From Paracoccus solventivorans (GTDB lineage: Bacteria; Pseudomonadota; Alphaproteobacteria; Rhodobacterales; Rhodobacteraceae), in the NCBI RefSeq assembly GCF_900142875.1, contig NZ_FRCK01000001.1:496001-560000 (forward strand): a DNA stretch of 64,000 nt, in the 5' to 3' direction. Position numbers and translations under genes: made by a program. Under the pieces are notes generated by a model, which did no database searches, was not told the origin of the DNA, and saw only the letters and a program-made list of their open reading frames with translations. This document shows, piece after piece, positions 18,457 through 27,406 of the stretch (positions are counted from its first letter, which is position 1; the number at the start of each line of letters is the position of its first letter).

Positions 18457-19515
18457 CTATTCCGGCTGGAAACTTTCGATCAGCTGGCGCAGCCCGAACC
18501 AGGCGCCAAGCGCGATCGCGGCCAGCGTCACCGGCCCCGACCAGGCCAGCGCAGCGACGGCCGAGACCCCCTGCCCGATCGAGCAGCCCATGGCGACGAC
18601 CCCGCCGATTCCCATCAGCGCGGCGCCGCCGATCTGCCGGCCCAGCTCGCGCGGGTCCTCGCAGGCTTCCCAGCGGAACAGCCCGCGCCAGACCGAGCCG
18701 ATGAACGAGCCCAGCGTGATCCCGAAGACCGCGCCGACGGTATAGCCCAGCCCCCCGCCGCTGGCGGTCATCAGCCACAGCAGCGCGCGGCCCACCGCGG
18801 CGACGAAGGACGGCCCCTCGACCACCACCGCGCCCAGGCTTTCACGGGCGACCCAGCTGGTCCCGGCGAATGAAAACGCCACCGCCAGCCCCGCCGCCGC
18901 CCCCCACAGGACCGAGCGGCGGCTGGCGCGCAGCCCCGGGTGCGACAGCGCCCAGACCAGCAGCCCCACCACGACCAGCGCCACGAATGCGGAAAACGGC
19001 AGGTCCAGCCGCTGGAACGAGGCCTCGAAGCTTTGCGGGCTGTCGGTGTCGACCTGCGGGAACAGCCGGTCGCGGATCGGCGCCAGCGGTCCCGACAGCG
19101 CCACGAAGCCGCTGATCGCCAGGATGAAGACGATGACCATGGCGCGCAGGTCGCCGCTGCCCAGCCGCACCAGCGCCCCGAAACCGCAGTTCCCGGCCAG
19201 CGCCATGCCATAGCCAAAGGTCAGCCCGCCGACGATCGAGGCCACCGGCAGCCACGCCACCCGGTGATAATAGGTCTCTCCCAGGTCGATCCAGCCGGCC
19301 GCGGCGCCGGCCTGGGTGGCCAGGATCGCCACCGCCAGCACCACCCCCCATAGCCGCAGCCGCCGCTGGTCGCCGCCGTAAAGCGCCGATTCCAGCGCGC
19401 CCAGCGTGCAGAAATCACCCAGCCGGGCGGCCAGCCCCAGCACGGTGCCGGCGATCAGCCCCACCAGTGCCGCGACCGCGCCCCAGGACAGATGCCCGGC
19501 AAGATATTCCGTCAA
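18457..19515 (-). CDS. soxT: YeeE/YedE-family sulfur compound transporter (SoxT)
   Basis: The 352-residue protein is strongly hydrophobic with many transmembrane helices. It carries the family cysteine motifs: RLGDFCTLGA near residue 35, ALAGNCGFGALVRLG (about 110), and VAMGCSIGQGVSA near 315. YeeE/YedE proteins such as TsuA import thiosulfate, and soxT is the usual transporter next to soxRS in Paracoccus. Its start overlaps the soxR stop (ATGA), so it lies in the soxS-soxR-soxT operon. Whether it imports sulfur compounds for signalling to SoxR or for assimilation is open. Confidence 0.85.
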   Translation of the reverse strand: MTEYLAGHLSWGAVAALVGLIAGTVLGLAARLGDFCTLGALESALYGGDQRRLRLWGVVLAVAILATQAGAAAGWIDLGETYYHRVAWLPVASIVGGLTFGYGMALAGNCGFGALVRLGSGDLRAMVIVFILAISGFVALSGPLAPIRDRLFPQVDTDSPQSFEASFQRLDLPFSAFVALVVVGLLVWALSHPGLRASRRSVLWGAAAGLAVAFSFAGTSWVARESLGAVVVEGPSFVAAVGRALLWLMTASGGGLGYTVGAVFGITLGSFIGSVWRGLFRWEACEDPRELGRQIGGAALMGIGGVVAMGCSIGQGVSAVAALAWSGPVTLAAIALGAWFGLRQLIESFQPE

Positions 19516-19940
19516 TCGCCAGCCCCCTCCGACCCCTGCATCGCGGCCCGCGCATGGCGGGCCAGCAGGTCCAGAATAGCGGGAACCCGCGCATCGGCCA
19601 GCCGGTAATGGATCGTCTGCCCCTCGCGCCGCGCCACCACCAGCCCCTCCATCCGCAGGCGGGCCAGCTGCTGGCTGACGATGGCCTGGCGCGAGGACAG
19701 CAGCGCCTCGAGCTCGGACACGTTCTTTTCACCGCTGCGCAGGTGGCACAGGATCGTCAGCCGCCCGTCATGCCCCATCGCCTTGAACAGCGAGGCGATG
19801 GAATCGGTCTGTTCGATCAGCGGTTGCATCGCCGCAACGGGCTCGGGGGCCGATACTTCCGCTGTGTCGCCTGTCATGGTTCCGGCCGGTCCGAAAATCC
19901 CCGTTCCCGCTGCCGCGTCGCTGGTCCCGAAAATGCTCAT
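19512..19940 (-). CDS. soxR: ArsR-family sox repressor
   Basis: The 142-residue product has a non-conserved 45-residue N terminus. A winged helix follows with LFKAMGHDGRLTILCHLRSG, SELEALLSSRQAIVSQQLARL and HYRLAD. Cysteine C65 or so in ILCHL is the conserved cysteine of the SoxR/SqrR/BigR sulfane-sulfur sensors; a second sensor cysteine is not obvious in the quoted C-terminal helix. Such proteins repress sox genes until sulfane sulfur modifies them. The ATG at 19940 overlaps the soxS stop region. Candidate operators with a shared CTAATAT core lie before soxV and soxX. Confidence 0.85.
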   Translation of the reverse strand: MSIFGTSDAAAGTGIFGPAGTMTGDTAEVSAPEPVAAMQPLIEQTDSIASLFKAMGHDGRLTILCHLRSGEKNVSELEALLSSRQAIVSQQLARLRMEGLVVARREGQTIHYRLADARVPAILDLLARHARAAMQGSEGAGD

Positions 19941-20347
19941 GGCGTTGCTTCTGTCTGATCGGTGGTCAGGTCCGTCCCGGCGCGTTCGATCAGCTGCGCG
20001 ATCATCGGCCAGAAGAAATCCTCTCCGGGATAGCCGACCAATCGCCCGTGCTCGGTCCCGTCGACAAGCACGACAAAGGTGGGTGTCAGCGGCGGCGGGG
20101 CATCCAGGGTGACGCCCGCGGGCGGCTCGGCCCCCAGGCGCATCCGTTGCAGGGGGGCGGCGCGGCCCTCGTCGGTCTTGGGCCATTTCGGCGCGATCTC
20201 GTCGTCGAAGCGGGCGCAGTAATGGCAGCCCGGCTGCTCGACCATCAGCATCGACAACTCGGCCGCCGCAGCGGGCGCCGGGCCTACGGCCGCAAACCCC
20301 AGGGCAAGGGCGCAGCCTCCAAGCAGCCGTTCCGCGATGCGCGCCAA
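19937..20347 (-). CDS. soxS: periplasmic thioredoxin SoxS
   Basis: The product (136 residues from TTG 20347) has a signal peptide ending in APAAAAE and a thioredoxin active site in MVEQPGCHYCARFDDEI. SoxS keeps sulfur-carrier proteins such as SoxY in an active reduced state, with electrons from SoxV. The TTG start has AGGTG six bases upstream; the open frame reaches further up, but no ATG or GTG with a ribosome site was found. It is divergent from soxV across a 117-base regulatory region and overlaps soxR by four bases. Confidence 0.82.
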   Translation of the reverse strand: MARIAERLLGGCALALGFAAVGPAPAAAAELSMLMVEQPGCHYCARFDDEIAPKWPKTDEGRAAPLQRMRLGAEPPAGVTLDAPPPLTPTFVVLVDGTEHGRLVGYPGEDFFWPMIAQLIERAGTDLTTDQTEATP

Positions 20348-20379
20348 GTTGACACCTCGTGATCTTACATAGCAATAAT

Positions 20380-20389
20380 CTAATATGCG
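20380..20389 (+). promoter_or_regulatory. candidate SoxR operator core in the soxS-soxV intergenic region
   Basis: CTAATATGCG sits in an AT-rich patch (ATAGCAATAATCTAATATG) between divergent soxS and soxV. The same core appears in inverse orientation upstream of soxX. In Paracoccus, SoxR is known to bind the soxS-soxV and the soxX upstream regions, which matches the location of the two sites. Confidence 0.45.
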
Positions 20390-20464
20390 CGGCCCGGTTG
20401 CACAATCCCGGCAATCGGGCCGCGACCGGATACCGCAGCCCACAGGCGGGAAGGAGCCACCCCC

Positions 20465-21202
20465 ATGCTGGACCTGTCGATCGGAGGTGCCGCGCTGGCG
20501 GGGCTTCTGTCGTTCTTTTCGCCCTGCATCCTGCCGATGGTGCCGTTCTACCTGGCCTATATGGCCGGCACCTCGGTCACCGAGCTGCGCGAGGACGGCG
20601 CCCTGCCGCCGGGGGTGCAGGGGCAGCTGCTGCTACGCGCCGCCGCTTTCGCGCTGGGGGTGACCACGATCTTCGTCCTGCTGGGCTTCGGCGCCACCTC
20701 GCTGGGGCGGGTGGTCGCCGAGTGGCGGCAGTGGCTGGGCTGGATCGCCGCCGCCGTGCTGATCCTGTTCGGGCTGCATTTCCTGGGCGTCCTGCGCATC
20801 CCGCTGCTGTATCGCGAGGCGCGGGTGCAGGCGGGCGGCCGCCCCGCTTCGGCCGCCGGGGCCTATGTGATGGGGCTGGCCTTCGGCTTTGGCTGGACGC
20901 CCTGCGTCGGCCCGGCGCTGGCCGCGATCCTGATGATTGCGGGCGGGATGGGCGAGCCGTGGCGGGGCGGGCTGCTGCTGCTGATCTACGGGCTGGCGAT
21001 GACGCTGCCGTTTGTGGCCGCGGCGCTGTTCGCCGGGCCGTTCCTGCGCTGGATCGCGCGCAACCGCGGGCTGATGCGGCATGTCGAGCGCGCGATGGGG
21101 GCGCTGCTGATCCTGTTCGGCCTGCTGATCGCGACGAACAGCGTCAACCTGATCGCCGACTGGATGCTGCGCAATTTCGACTGGTCGCGGGTGCTGACCT
21201 GA
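20465..21202 (+). CDS. soxV: CcdA-type thiol-disulfide membrane transporter SoxV
   Basis: The 245-residue membrane protein has about six helices and the two reactive cysteines of CcdA/DsbD: FFSPCILPMVPFY near residue 23 and GFGWTPCVGPALAAI near 147. It carries electrons from cytoplasmic thioredoxin to periplasmic SoxS, and to SoxW where present. AAGGAG lies just before the start. It opens the rightward sox operon; the usual soxW behind it is missing, leaving 253 bases before soxX. Confidence 0.93.
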   Translation: MLDLSIGGAALAGLLSFFSPCILPMVPFYLAYMAGTSVTELREDGALPPGVQGQLLLRAAAFALGVTTIFVLLGFGATSLGRVVAEWRQWLGWIAAAVLILFGLHFLGVLRIPLLYREARVQAGGRPASAAGAYVMGLAFGFGWTPCVGPALAAILMIAGGMGEPWRGGLLLLIYGLAMTLPFVAAALFAGPFLRWIARNRGLMRHVERAMGALLILFGLLIATNSVNLIADWMLRNFDWSRVLT

Positions 21203-21364
21203 TCCAGCCGCGGGAAATGGCGGGGCCGAAACGAGGTGATTCGGGAACGGAATGCATTCGCTATATCCAGCCGGGAATAACGAACCGCCGATTATTGTTT
21301 CCATGCAATTTCAACGGGATAAATTGCATTCTCCCCGACCACTGCCCGACGCTGCAATGCAGAA

Positions 21365-21394
21365 CATATGAATATTCATGTGTCGCTATATTAG
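21365..21394. promoter_or_regulatory. candidate SoxR operator region upstream of soxX
   Basis: The AT-rich element contains the perfect 12-base palindrome ATGAATATTCAT (21368-21379), extended imperfectly to 18 bases. Next to it is CGCTATATTAG (21384-21394), whose complement CTAATATAGCG matches the core in the soxS-soxV region. It lies 62-91 bases before the soxX start, in a region otherwise rich in G and C. Confidence 0.45.
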
Positions 21395-21455
21395 GGCTTG
21401 CGCGACATCATGCCGCCTTGCTACGGTCAAAGGAACAAGATCAGGGAGAGACCGC

Positions 21456-21932
21456 ATGACCCGACGCGCATGGCTGCCTGCCTTGGCTGCCGCCCTTGTT
21501 TGCGCCGCGCCGGCGCTTGCTGAAATCGCGCCGAACGACGTGGTTTTCGCCGACGGAGCCGTCGAGGCATCGCTGACCGGCACCCCCGGCGACCCGGTCG
21601 CCGGCGCCAAGGTGATGACCACCAACGCGCTGGGCAACTGCGTGGCCTGCCACCAGATCGCCGCGATGCCCGAGGTCGAGTTCCCGGGCGACATCGCCCC
21701 GGCACTGGACGGCGCCGCCGACCGCTATTCCGAAGCGCAGCTGCGCGGCATCGTCATCGACGCCAAGCACACCTTCCCCGACAGCTTCATGCCGGGAATG
21801 TACAAGACCTCGGGCTTCATCCGCCCGGGCAACGGCTACACCGGCAAGGCGTCCGAGGGCGAGCCGCCCCCGATCCTCACCGCAGAGCAGGTCGAGGATG
21901 TGGTCGCCTATCTGCTGACCCTCAAAGACTGA
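21456..21932 (+). CDS. soxX: monohaem cytochrome c subunit SoxX
   Basis: The 158-residue periplasmic protein has a signal peptide (cleavage after ALA, residue 22) and one haem-binding CVACH at residues 62-66. The axial methionine probably lies in FMPGMYKTSG. It pairs with SoxA to attach thiosulfate oxidatively to the SoxY cysteine. ATG 21456 has GGGAGAG upstream. The 253-base leader contains an AT-rich palindromic region that is a likely SoxR target. Confidence 0.95.
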   Translation: MTRRAWLPALAAALVCAAPALAEIAPNDVVFADGAVEASLTGTPGDPVAGAKVMTTNALGNCVACHQIAAMPEVEFPGDIAPALDGAADRYSEAQLRGIVIDAKHTFPDSFMPGMYKTSGFIRPGNGYTGKASEGEPPPILTAEQVEDVVAYLLTLKD

Positions 21933-21955
21933 ATTCAAAGACGACAGGAGAAACG

Positions 21956-22375
21956 ATGATGCTGAGCAGACGGGACACTCTGCTGATCGGCCTCGGCGGC
22001 GTGGCGGCGACGCTTCTGCCCGGCGCCACCCTTGCCGCCACGGTCGACGAGCTGACGGCCGAGTTCACCGGCGGCACCGCCGCCACCGAGGGCGAGCTGA
22101 CCCTGACCACCCCCGAGATCGCCGAGAACGGCAACACCGTTCCGGTCGAGTTCAACGCCCCCGGCGCCGTGGCCGTCATGCTGCTGGCGTCCGGCAACCC
22201 CGAACCCGCGGTCGCGACCTTCACCTTTGGCCCGGCGGCCGGCGCACAGCGCGGCGCCACCCGCATCCGCCTGGCGCAGACCCAGGACGTGATCGCGATC
22301 GCCAAGATGGCGGACGGCTCGATCCGCCAGGCCAGCAACAACGTCAAGGTCACCATCGGCGGCTGCGGCGGCTAA
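21956..22375 (+). CDS. soxY: sulfur carrier protein SoxY
   Basis: The 139-residue protein has a twin-arginine-like leader (LSRRDTLLIGLGG) and ends in the diagnostic GGCGG motif. The cysteine there carries the sulfur substrate on a swinging arm. Export by Tat as a folded SoxYZ complex is the known route. AGGAGAAACG precedes the ATG pair at 21956/21959; the first is used here. It is 24 bases after soxX. Confidence 0.96.
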   Translation: MMLSRRDTLLIGLGGVAATLLPGATLAATVDELTAEFTGGTAATEGELTLTTPEIAENGNTVPVEFNAPGAVAVMLLASGNPEPAVATFTFGPAAGAQRGATRIRLAQTQDVIAIAKMADGSIRQASNNVKVTIGGCGG

Positions 22376-22391
22376 GAAGGATACAAAGGAC

Positions 22392-22721
22392 ATGGCAAGC
22401 GACTCCAAACCCCGGGTCAAGGTTCCCAAGTCGGCCAGCGCCGGCGAGGTCGTCACCATCAAGGCGCTGATCAGCCACAAGATGGAATCGGGCCAGCGCA
22501 AGGATGCCGACGGCAACCTGATCCCCCGCTCGATCATCAACCGCTTCACCTGCGACCTGAACGGGCAGAACGTGGTCGACGTGGCCATCGACCCGGCGGT
22601 TTCGACCAACCCCTATTTCGAGTTCGACGCCAAGGTCGACGCGGCGGGCGAGTTCAAGTTCACCTGGTATGACGACGATGGCGATGTCTACGAGGACACG
22701 CAGTCCATCGAGATCGCCTGA
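22392..22721 (+). CDS. soxZ: sulfur-oxidation protein SoxZ
   Basis: The 109-residue protein has no signal peptide, as usual for SoxZ, which is exported by hitchhiking on SoxY. It shows the family start KPRVKVPKSASAGEVVTIKA, then SHKMESGQRKDADGN and the C-terminal YDDDGDVYEDTQSIEI. It forms the SoxYZ heterodimer. AAGGATAC lies before the start, and the gene is 17 bases behind soxY. Confidence 0.96.
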   Translation: MASDSKPRVKVPKSASAGEVVTIKALISHKMESGQRKDADGNLIPRSIINRFTCDLNGQNVVDVAIDPAVSTNPYFEFDAKVDAAGEFKFTWYDDDGDVYEDTQSIEIA

Positions 22722-22751
22722 AGACGATCCGAGCAAGGGAGGAGACCCGGT

Positions 22752-23618
22752 ATGCGCCGGACGATCACTACTCAACTGGCCGCAACTGCACTGGGCCTCA
22801 TCCTTGCCGGGGCGGCGTGGGCGGACCCGGTCGAAGACACGCTGGTCATCGACACCGATGACGGCGAGCTCGAGATCGTGACCAAGGCCCCCGCGCCCGA
22901 CCATCTCAAGGACGTGATGGACACGATCTGGTCGGGCTGGCACTACCGCGAGGACGAGACCCGCGACCTGCAGCGCGACGATTTCGACAACCCCGCCATG
23001 GTGTTCGCCGACCGCGGGCTGGACCGCTGGAATGCCGAGATCGGCGCCAATGGCGAATCCTGCGCCTCGTGCCACCAGGGGCCGGAAACCTTCAAGGGGC
23101 TGCGCGCCGTCATGCCGCGGGTCGATGAAAAGACCGGCAAGCTGATGATCATGGAGGATTACATCCAGTCCTGCGTGACCGAGCGCATGGGGCTTGAGCC
23201 CTGGAAGGTCACCGGCGACGAGATGAAGGACATGCTGGCCCTGATCTCGATGCAGTCGCGCGGCGAGATCGTGAACGTGGCCATCGACGGCCCCGCCCAG
23301 CCCTTCTGGGAAAAGGGCAAGGAACTCTACTACACCCGCTTCGGCCAGCTCGAGATGGCCTGCGCCAACTGCCACGAGGACAACCAGGGCATGATGATCC
23401 GCGCGGACCATCTGAGCCAGGGGCAGATCAACGGCTTCCCGACCTACCGGCTCAAGGACGCGGGGATGGTGTCGGCGCAGCAGCGCTTTGTCGGCTGCGT
23501 CCGCGACACGCGGGCCGAGACCTTCGCCGCCGGCTCGGACGAGTTCAAGGCGATCGAGCTTTACGTCGCTTCGCGCGGGAACGGGCTCGCCGTCGAGGGC
23601 GTGTCGGTCCGGCACTGA
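22752..23618 (+). CDS. soxA: dihaem cytochrome c subunit SoxA
   Basis: The 288-residue periplasmic protein has a signal peptide ending AAWA (residue 24). It carries two haem sites, CASCH (104-108) and CANCH (204-208). C249 in RFVGCVRDTRAE is the cysteine persulfide ligand at the catalytic haem. Two haems place it with the dihaem SoxA of Paracoccus rather than the monohaem forms. With SoxX it couples thiosulfate to SoxY. The start has AGGGAGG upstream and lies 31 bases after soxZ. Confidence 0.96.
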   Translation: MRRTITTQLAATALGLILAGAAWADPVEDTLVIDTDDGELEIVTKAPAPDHLKDVMDTIWSGWHYREDETRDLQRDDFDNPAMVFADRGLDRWNAEIGANGESCASCHQGPETFKGLRAVMPRVDEKTGKLMIMEDYIQSCVTERMGLEPWKVTGDEMKDMLALISMQSRGEIVNVAIDGPAQPFWEKGKELYYTRFGQLEMACANCHEDNQGMMIRADHLSQGQINGFPTYRLKDAGMVSAQQRFVGCVRDTRAETFAAGSDEFKAIELYVASRGNGLAVEGVSVRH

Positions 23619-23738
23619 CGACAGACGCGGGCCGGCCCGGCGCCGGCCCCGCATTCCACGAACCCATCGACAGGCACCACTGGCCCCGCCGTCCCGGCGG
23701 ACCGGCCGGCTGATGCCTTGATTCACCAAGGAGATGCC

Positions 23739-25427
23739 ATGATCACCCGGCGCCATTTCCTGCAGGCCGCGATGGCCACCTCGGCCATCGTCGGCTCGGG
23801 TCTGGGCAACTGGTCCCGGCTGGCCGCCCAGCAGGCGCTGACCCAGGACCAGCTGCTGCAATTCGACGATTTCGGCAATGTCACGCTGATCCACGTCACC
23901 GACATCCACGCGCAGCTGAAGCCGATCTGGTTCCGCGAGCCGGAAATCAACATCGGCGTGGGCGAGGCCAAGGGCCGCGTTCCCCATGTCACCGGCACCG
24001 AGTTCCAGCAGATGTTCGGCATCGCGCCGAAATCGCCCGAGGCCTATGCGCTGACCTATCCCGACTTCGACGCGCTCGGCCGGGCCTACGGGCGCATGGG
24101 CGGGCTGGACCGCATGGCGACCGTGGTCAAGGCGATCCGCGCCGCGCGCCCCGACAGCATCCTGCTGGACGGCGGCGACACCTGGCACGGCTCGATGACC
24201 TCGCTCAAGACCCGCGGGCAGGACATGGTCAACGCGATGAACCTGCTGGGCGTGGACGGCATGACCAGCCACTGGGAATGGACCTACGGCACCGAGCGGG
24301 TGAACGAGATCGTCGAATCCCTGCCCTTCCCGTTCCTGGGCGCCAACATCTTCGACGTGGAATGGGACGAGCCGGCGTTCGAGCCCTATCACATCTACGA
24401 AAAGGGCGGGCTTGCCATCGGGGTGATTGGCCAGGCCTTCCCCTATATGCCGATCGCCAACCCGTCCTGGATGTTCCCCGAATACAGCTTCGGCATCCGC
24501 GAGGAACGGATGCAGGCGATGGTGGACGAGCTGCGCGGCAAGAACGTGGACCTGGTGGTCTGCCTGTCGCACAACGGCTTCGACGTCGACCACAAGATGG
24601 CCAGCCGGGTCAAGGGCATCGACGTGATCCTGTCGGGCCACACCCATGACGCGATCCCGGAACCCGTTCTGGTCGGCGACACCATCATCATCGCCACCGG
24701 CTCGAACGGCAAGTTCGTCAGCCGCGTCGATCTGGACGTGCAGAACGGCCGCATGGCCGGGTTCCGCCACAAGCTGATCCCGATTTTCTCGGATGTCATC
24801 ACCCCCGACGCGGAAATGGCCGCCCTGATCGACGCCGAGCGCGAGCCATTCAAGGCCGAGCTTGAGGAACAGATCGGCACCACCGAAATGGTCCTCTACC
24901 GCCGCGGCAACTTCAACGGCACGTGGGACGACCTGATCTGCGACGCGGTGCGTTCGGAACGCGACGTGCAGATCGCGCTGTCGCCGGGCGTGCGCTGGGG
25001 ACCGTCGCTGCTGCCGGGCGACCCGATTACGCGCGAGGACATCCACAACGCCACCTCGATGACCTACGGGCAGGTCTATCGGTCGGAAATGACCGGCGAG
25101 ACGCTCAAGACCATCCTGGAAGACGTCGCCGACAACATCTTCAACCCCGATCCCTATTACCAGCAGGGCGGCGACATGGTCCGCGTCGGCGGGCTCGGCT
25201 ACGCCATCGACGTGTCGAAACCCATCGGCCAGCGGATCACCGACATGGTGCTGACCGACACCGGCGAGGCGCTCGACCCCGCCAAGACCTATACGGTCGG
25301 CGGCTGGGCCAGCGTCAACGAGGGCACCGAGGGCCCGCAGATCTGGGACGTGCTGGAAGCGCATGTCCGCAAGCTGGGCACCGTCAACCTGCCCGAAAAC
25401 ACCTCGGTCACCGTGACCGGCATCTGA
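23739..25427 (+). CDS. soxB: thiosulfohydrolase SoxB
   Basis: The 562-residue protein has a Tat-type leader (MITRRHFLQAAMATSA). It is a 5'-nucleotidase-like dimanganese enzyme that hydrolyses the terminal sulfone of SoxY-bound thiosulfate to sulfate. Metal motifs are visible: HVTDIHAQLKP (residues 53-63), LDGGDTWHGS, SHNGFDVD and SGHTHD. AAGGAG eight bases before ATG 23739 decides the start. It is separated from soxA by 120 bases, the longest gap inside the operon. Confidence 0.97.
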   Translation: MITRRHFLQAAMATSAIVGSGLGNWSRLAAQQALTQDQLLQFDDFGNVTLIHVTDIHAQLKPIWFREPEINIGVGEAKGRVPHVTGTEFQQMFGIAPKSPEAYALTYPDFDALGRAYGRMGGLDRMATVVKAIRAARPDSILLDGGDTWHGSMTSLKTRGQDMVNAMNLLGVDGMTSHWEWTYGTERVNEIVESLPFPFLGANIFDVEWDEPAFEPYHIYEKGGLAIGVIGQAFPYMPIANPSWMFPEYSFGIREERMQAMVDELRGKNVDLVVCLSHNGFDVDHKMASRVKGIDVILSGHTHDAIPEPVLVGDTIIIATGSNGKFVSRVDLDVQNGRMAGFRHKLIPIFSDVITPDAEMAALIDAEREPFKAELEEQIGTTEMVLYRRGNFNGTWDDLICDAVRSERDVQIALSPGVRWGPSLLPGDPITREDIHNATSMTYGQVYRSEMTGETLKTILEDVADNIFNPDPYYQQGGDMVRVGGLGYAIDVSKPIGQRITDMVLTDTGEALDPAKTYTVGGWASVNEGTEGPQIWDVLEAHVRKLGTVNLPENTSVTVTGI

Positions 25428-25444
25428 AGACGAACGGAGGCCCC

Positions 25445-26725
25445 ATGAGCACCGACAACAACGACGAAACCCGCAACCCCAGCCGCAGGCGCTTTCTGCA
25501 AAGCAGCGCCATGGCGGGCGCCGGGCTGATCGCAGGCGCAGGCGCGGCAAGCGCCGCCGCCCCCGACCCGCTGATCACCGAGGTCCAGGACTGGGCCAGC
25601 GTCTTCGGCGACCCCGTGGACGCCACGCCCTACGGGATGCCGATCCATTTCGAGGAACATGTCGTCCGCCGCAACGTGGAATGGCTGACGGAAAGCACCG
25701 CCTCTTCGATCAACTTCACCCCGATCCACGCGCTGGAAGGCACGATCACCCCGCAGGGCGTCGCCTTCGAGCGCCACCACTCGGGCGCGATCGAGCTGTC
25801 CAAGCCCGATTACCGGCTGATGATCAACGGGCTGGTGGACCGGCCGCTGGTCTTCACCTTCGAGGACCTTCTGCGCTTTCCCCGCGCCATGACCACCGCA
25901 TTCTGCGAATGCGCGGCCAATGGCGGCATGGAATGGGGCGGCGCCCAGCTCGAGGGCGTGCAGTTCACCCAGGGCATGATCCACAACATGGAATACACCG
26001 GGGTGATGCTGCGCGACCTGCTGTCCGAGTCCGGGGTCAAGCCCGAGGGCAAGTGGATCTATGTCGAGGGCCACGACGCCAGCTCGAACGGGCGCTCGAT
26101 CCCGCTGGAAAAGGCGATGGACGACGTGATGGTCGCCTTCTTCGCCAACGGCGAGGCGCTGCGCAAGGAACACGGCTATCCCGTCCGGCTGGTGGTACCG
26201 GGCTGGGAAGGCAACATGTGGATCAAGTGGCTGCGCCGGATCGGGGTCTACGACCAGGCCGTCGAAAGCCGCGAGGAGACCTCGAAATACACCGACCTGA
26301 TGCCGGACGGGCGGGCGCGGAAATGGACCTGGGTGATGGACGCGAAATCCGTCATCACCTCGCCCAGCCCGCAGGCGCCGATCCGCCACGGCAAGGGGCC
26401 GCTGGTGATCACCGGGCTGGCCTGGTCCGGCAACGGCAAGATCGACCGCGTGGACGTGTCGCTGGACGGCGGCCGCAACTGGCAGGAAGCGCGCATCACC
26501 GGCGACGCCCGGCCCAAGGCGCTGACCCGGTTCCACCTGGACATCGACTGGGACGGCAGCGAGCTGTTTCTGCAATCCCGCGCCATCGACGACACCGGCT
26601 ATGTCCAGCCGACCAAGCAGGCGCTGCGCGAGATCCGCGGCCTGAACAACGTCTATCACAACAACGGCATCCAGACCTGGTGGGTCAAAGCGGACGGCGA
26701 GGTGGAAAATGTCGAAATCGCGTAA
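25445..26725 (+). CDS. soxC: sulfane dehydrogenase molybdenum subunit SoxC
   Basis: The 426-residue product has a twin-arginine leader (NPSRRRFLQSSAMAGAG). It belongs to the sulfite-oxidase family of molybdopterin enzymes. The Mo-ligating cysteine region is TTAFCECAANGG, followed by VPGWEGNMWIKWL and the Mo-co dimerisation domain ending VKADGEVENVEIA. With SoxD it oxidises the SoxY-bound sulfane sulfur by six electrons, so no sulfur globules are expected. It overlaps soxD by 17 bases. Confidence 0.96.
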   Translation: MSTDNNDETRNPSRRRFLQSSAMAGAGLIAGAGAASAAAPDPLITEVQDWASVFGDPVDATPYGMPIHFEEHVVRRNVEWLTESTASSINFTPIHALEGTITPQGVAFERHHSGAIELSKPDYRLMINGLVDRPLVFTFEDLLRFPRAMTTAFCECAANGGMEWGGAQLEGVQFTQGMIHNMEYTGVMLRDLLSESGVKPEGKWIYVEGHDASSNGRSIPLEKAMDDVMVAFFANGEALRKEHGYPVRLVVPGWEGNMWIKWLRRIGVYDQAVESREETSKYTDLMPDGRARKWTWVMDAKSVITSPSPQAPIRHGKGPLVITGLAWSGNGKIDRVDVSLDGGRNWQEARITGDARPKALTRFHLDIDWDGSELFLQSRAIDDTGYVQPTKQALREIRGLNNVYHNNGIQTWWVKADGEVENVEIA

Positions 26726-27404
26726 CTCTGCATTTGCCGCGCTGCTGGCCGCCGGGCTGGTCGCCGGCCCCGCGCTGGCCGAGCCGCTGGGCATCGGCCG
26801 CGAGGCCCTGCCCGAGGAAATCGCCGCCTGGGACGTGGCGGTGCTGCCCGACGGCACCGGGCTGCGCGAAGGCTCGGGCGACGTGGAAACCGGGGACGAG
26901 CTGTTCGCCGAACACTGCGCGTCCTGCCACGGCGACTTTGCCGAGGGGCTGGACAGCTGGCCGTCGCTTGCGGGGGGCGCGGGCTCGCTGAACGATCCGC
27001 GCCCGGTCAAGACCATCGGCAGCTACTGGCCCTATCTCTCGACGGTCTACGACTACGTGCACCGCTCGATGCCCTTCGGCAATGCGCAGGTGCTGTCGGT
27101 GGACGACACCTATGCGATCACCGCGTTCCTGCTGTATTCCAACGGGCTGGTCGAGGACGACTTCGTGCTGACGCACGAGAACTTCACCGACATCGCCATG
27201 CCGAACGCCGAAGGGTTCTATCCCGACGACCGCCCGGAAACCGAGTATGTGCAGTTCTCGACCGAGCCCTGCATGACCGACTGCATCCCGGGCGCGCCGG
27301 AAATCACCAAGCGCGCCGCCGAGCTGAAGGTGACCCCCACGGAAGAGGACGGCACGCCCGCCGGCACCCTGCCGGTGATCAGCGCGGCAGCCGACGCGGG
27401 CTAG
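26709..27404 (+). CDS. soxD: single-haem SoxD cytochrome c subunit of sulfane dehydrogenase
   Basis: The 231-residue product has a signal peptide (cleavage after ALA, residue 24) and only one haem motif, CASCHGDF near residue 75. The Paracoccus pantotrophus protein is much longer and carries a second C-terminal haem. Here the frame ends normally and soxF begins two bases later, so this is a compact short form and not an obvious frameshift. Earlier work on Paracoccus indicated that the second haem domain is dispensable. Electrons pass from SoxC to a small c-type cytochrome. Confidence 0.9.
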   Translation: MSKSRNSAFAALLAAGLVAGPALAEPLGIGREALPEEIAAWDVAVLPDGTGLREGSGDVETGDELFAEHCASCHGDFAEGLDSWPSLAGGAGSLNDPRPVKTIGSYWPYLSTVYDYVHRSMPFGNAQVLSVDDTYAITAFLLYSNGLVEDDFVLTHENFTDIAMPNAEGFYPDDRPETEYVQFSTEPCMTDCIPGAPEITKRAAELKVTPTEEDGTPAGTLPVISAAADAG

Positions 27405-27406
27405 GC

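Noticed and set aside
22350..25550. Minus-strand frame of 1066 codons
   Set aside because: It is antisense to soxZ, soxA and soxB, which are certain; the product is low-complexity and His/Asp/Val-rich as usual for shadows.
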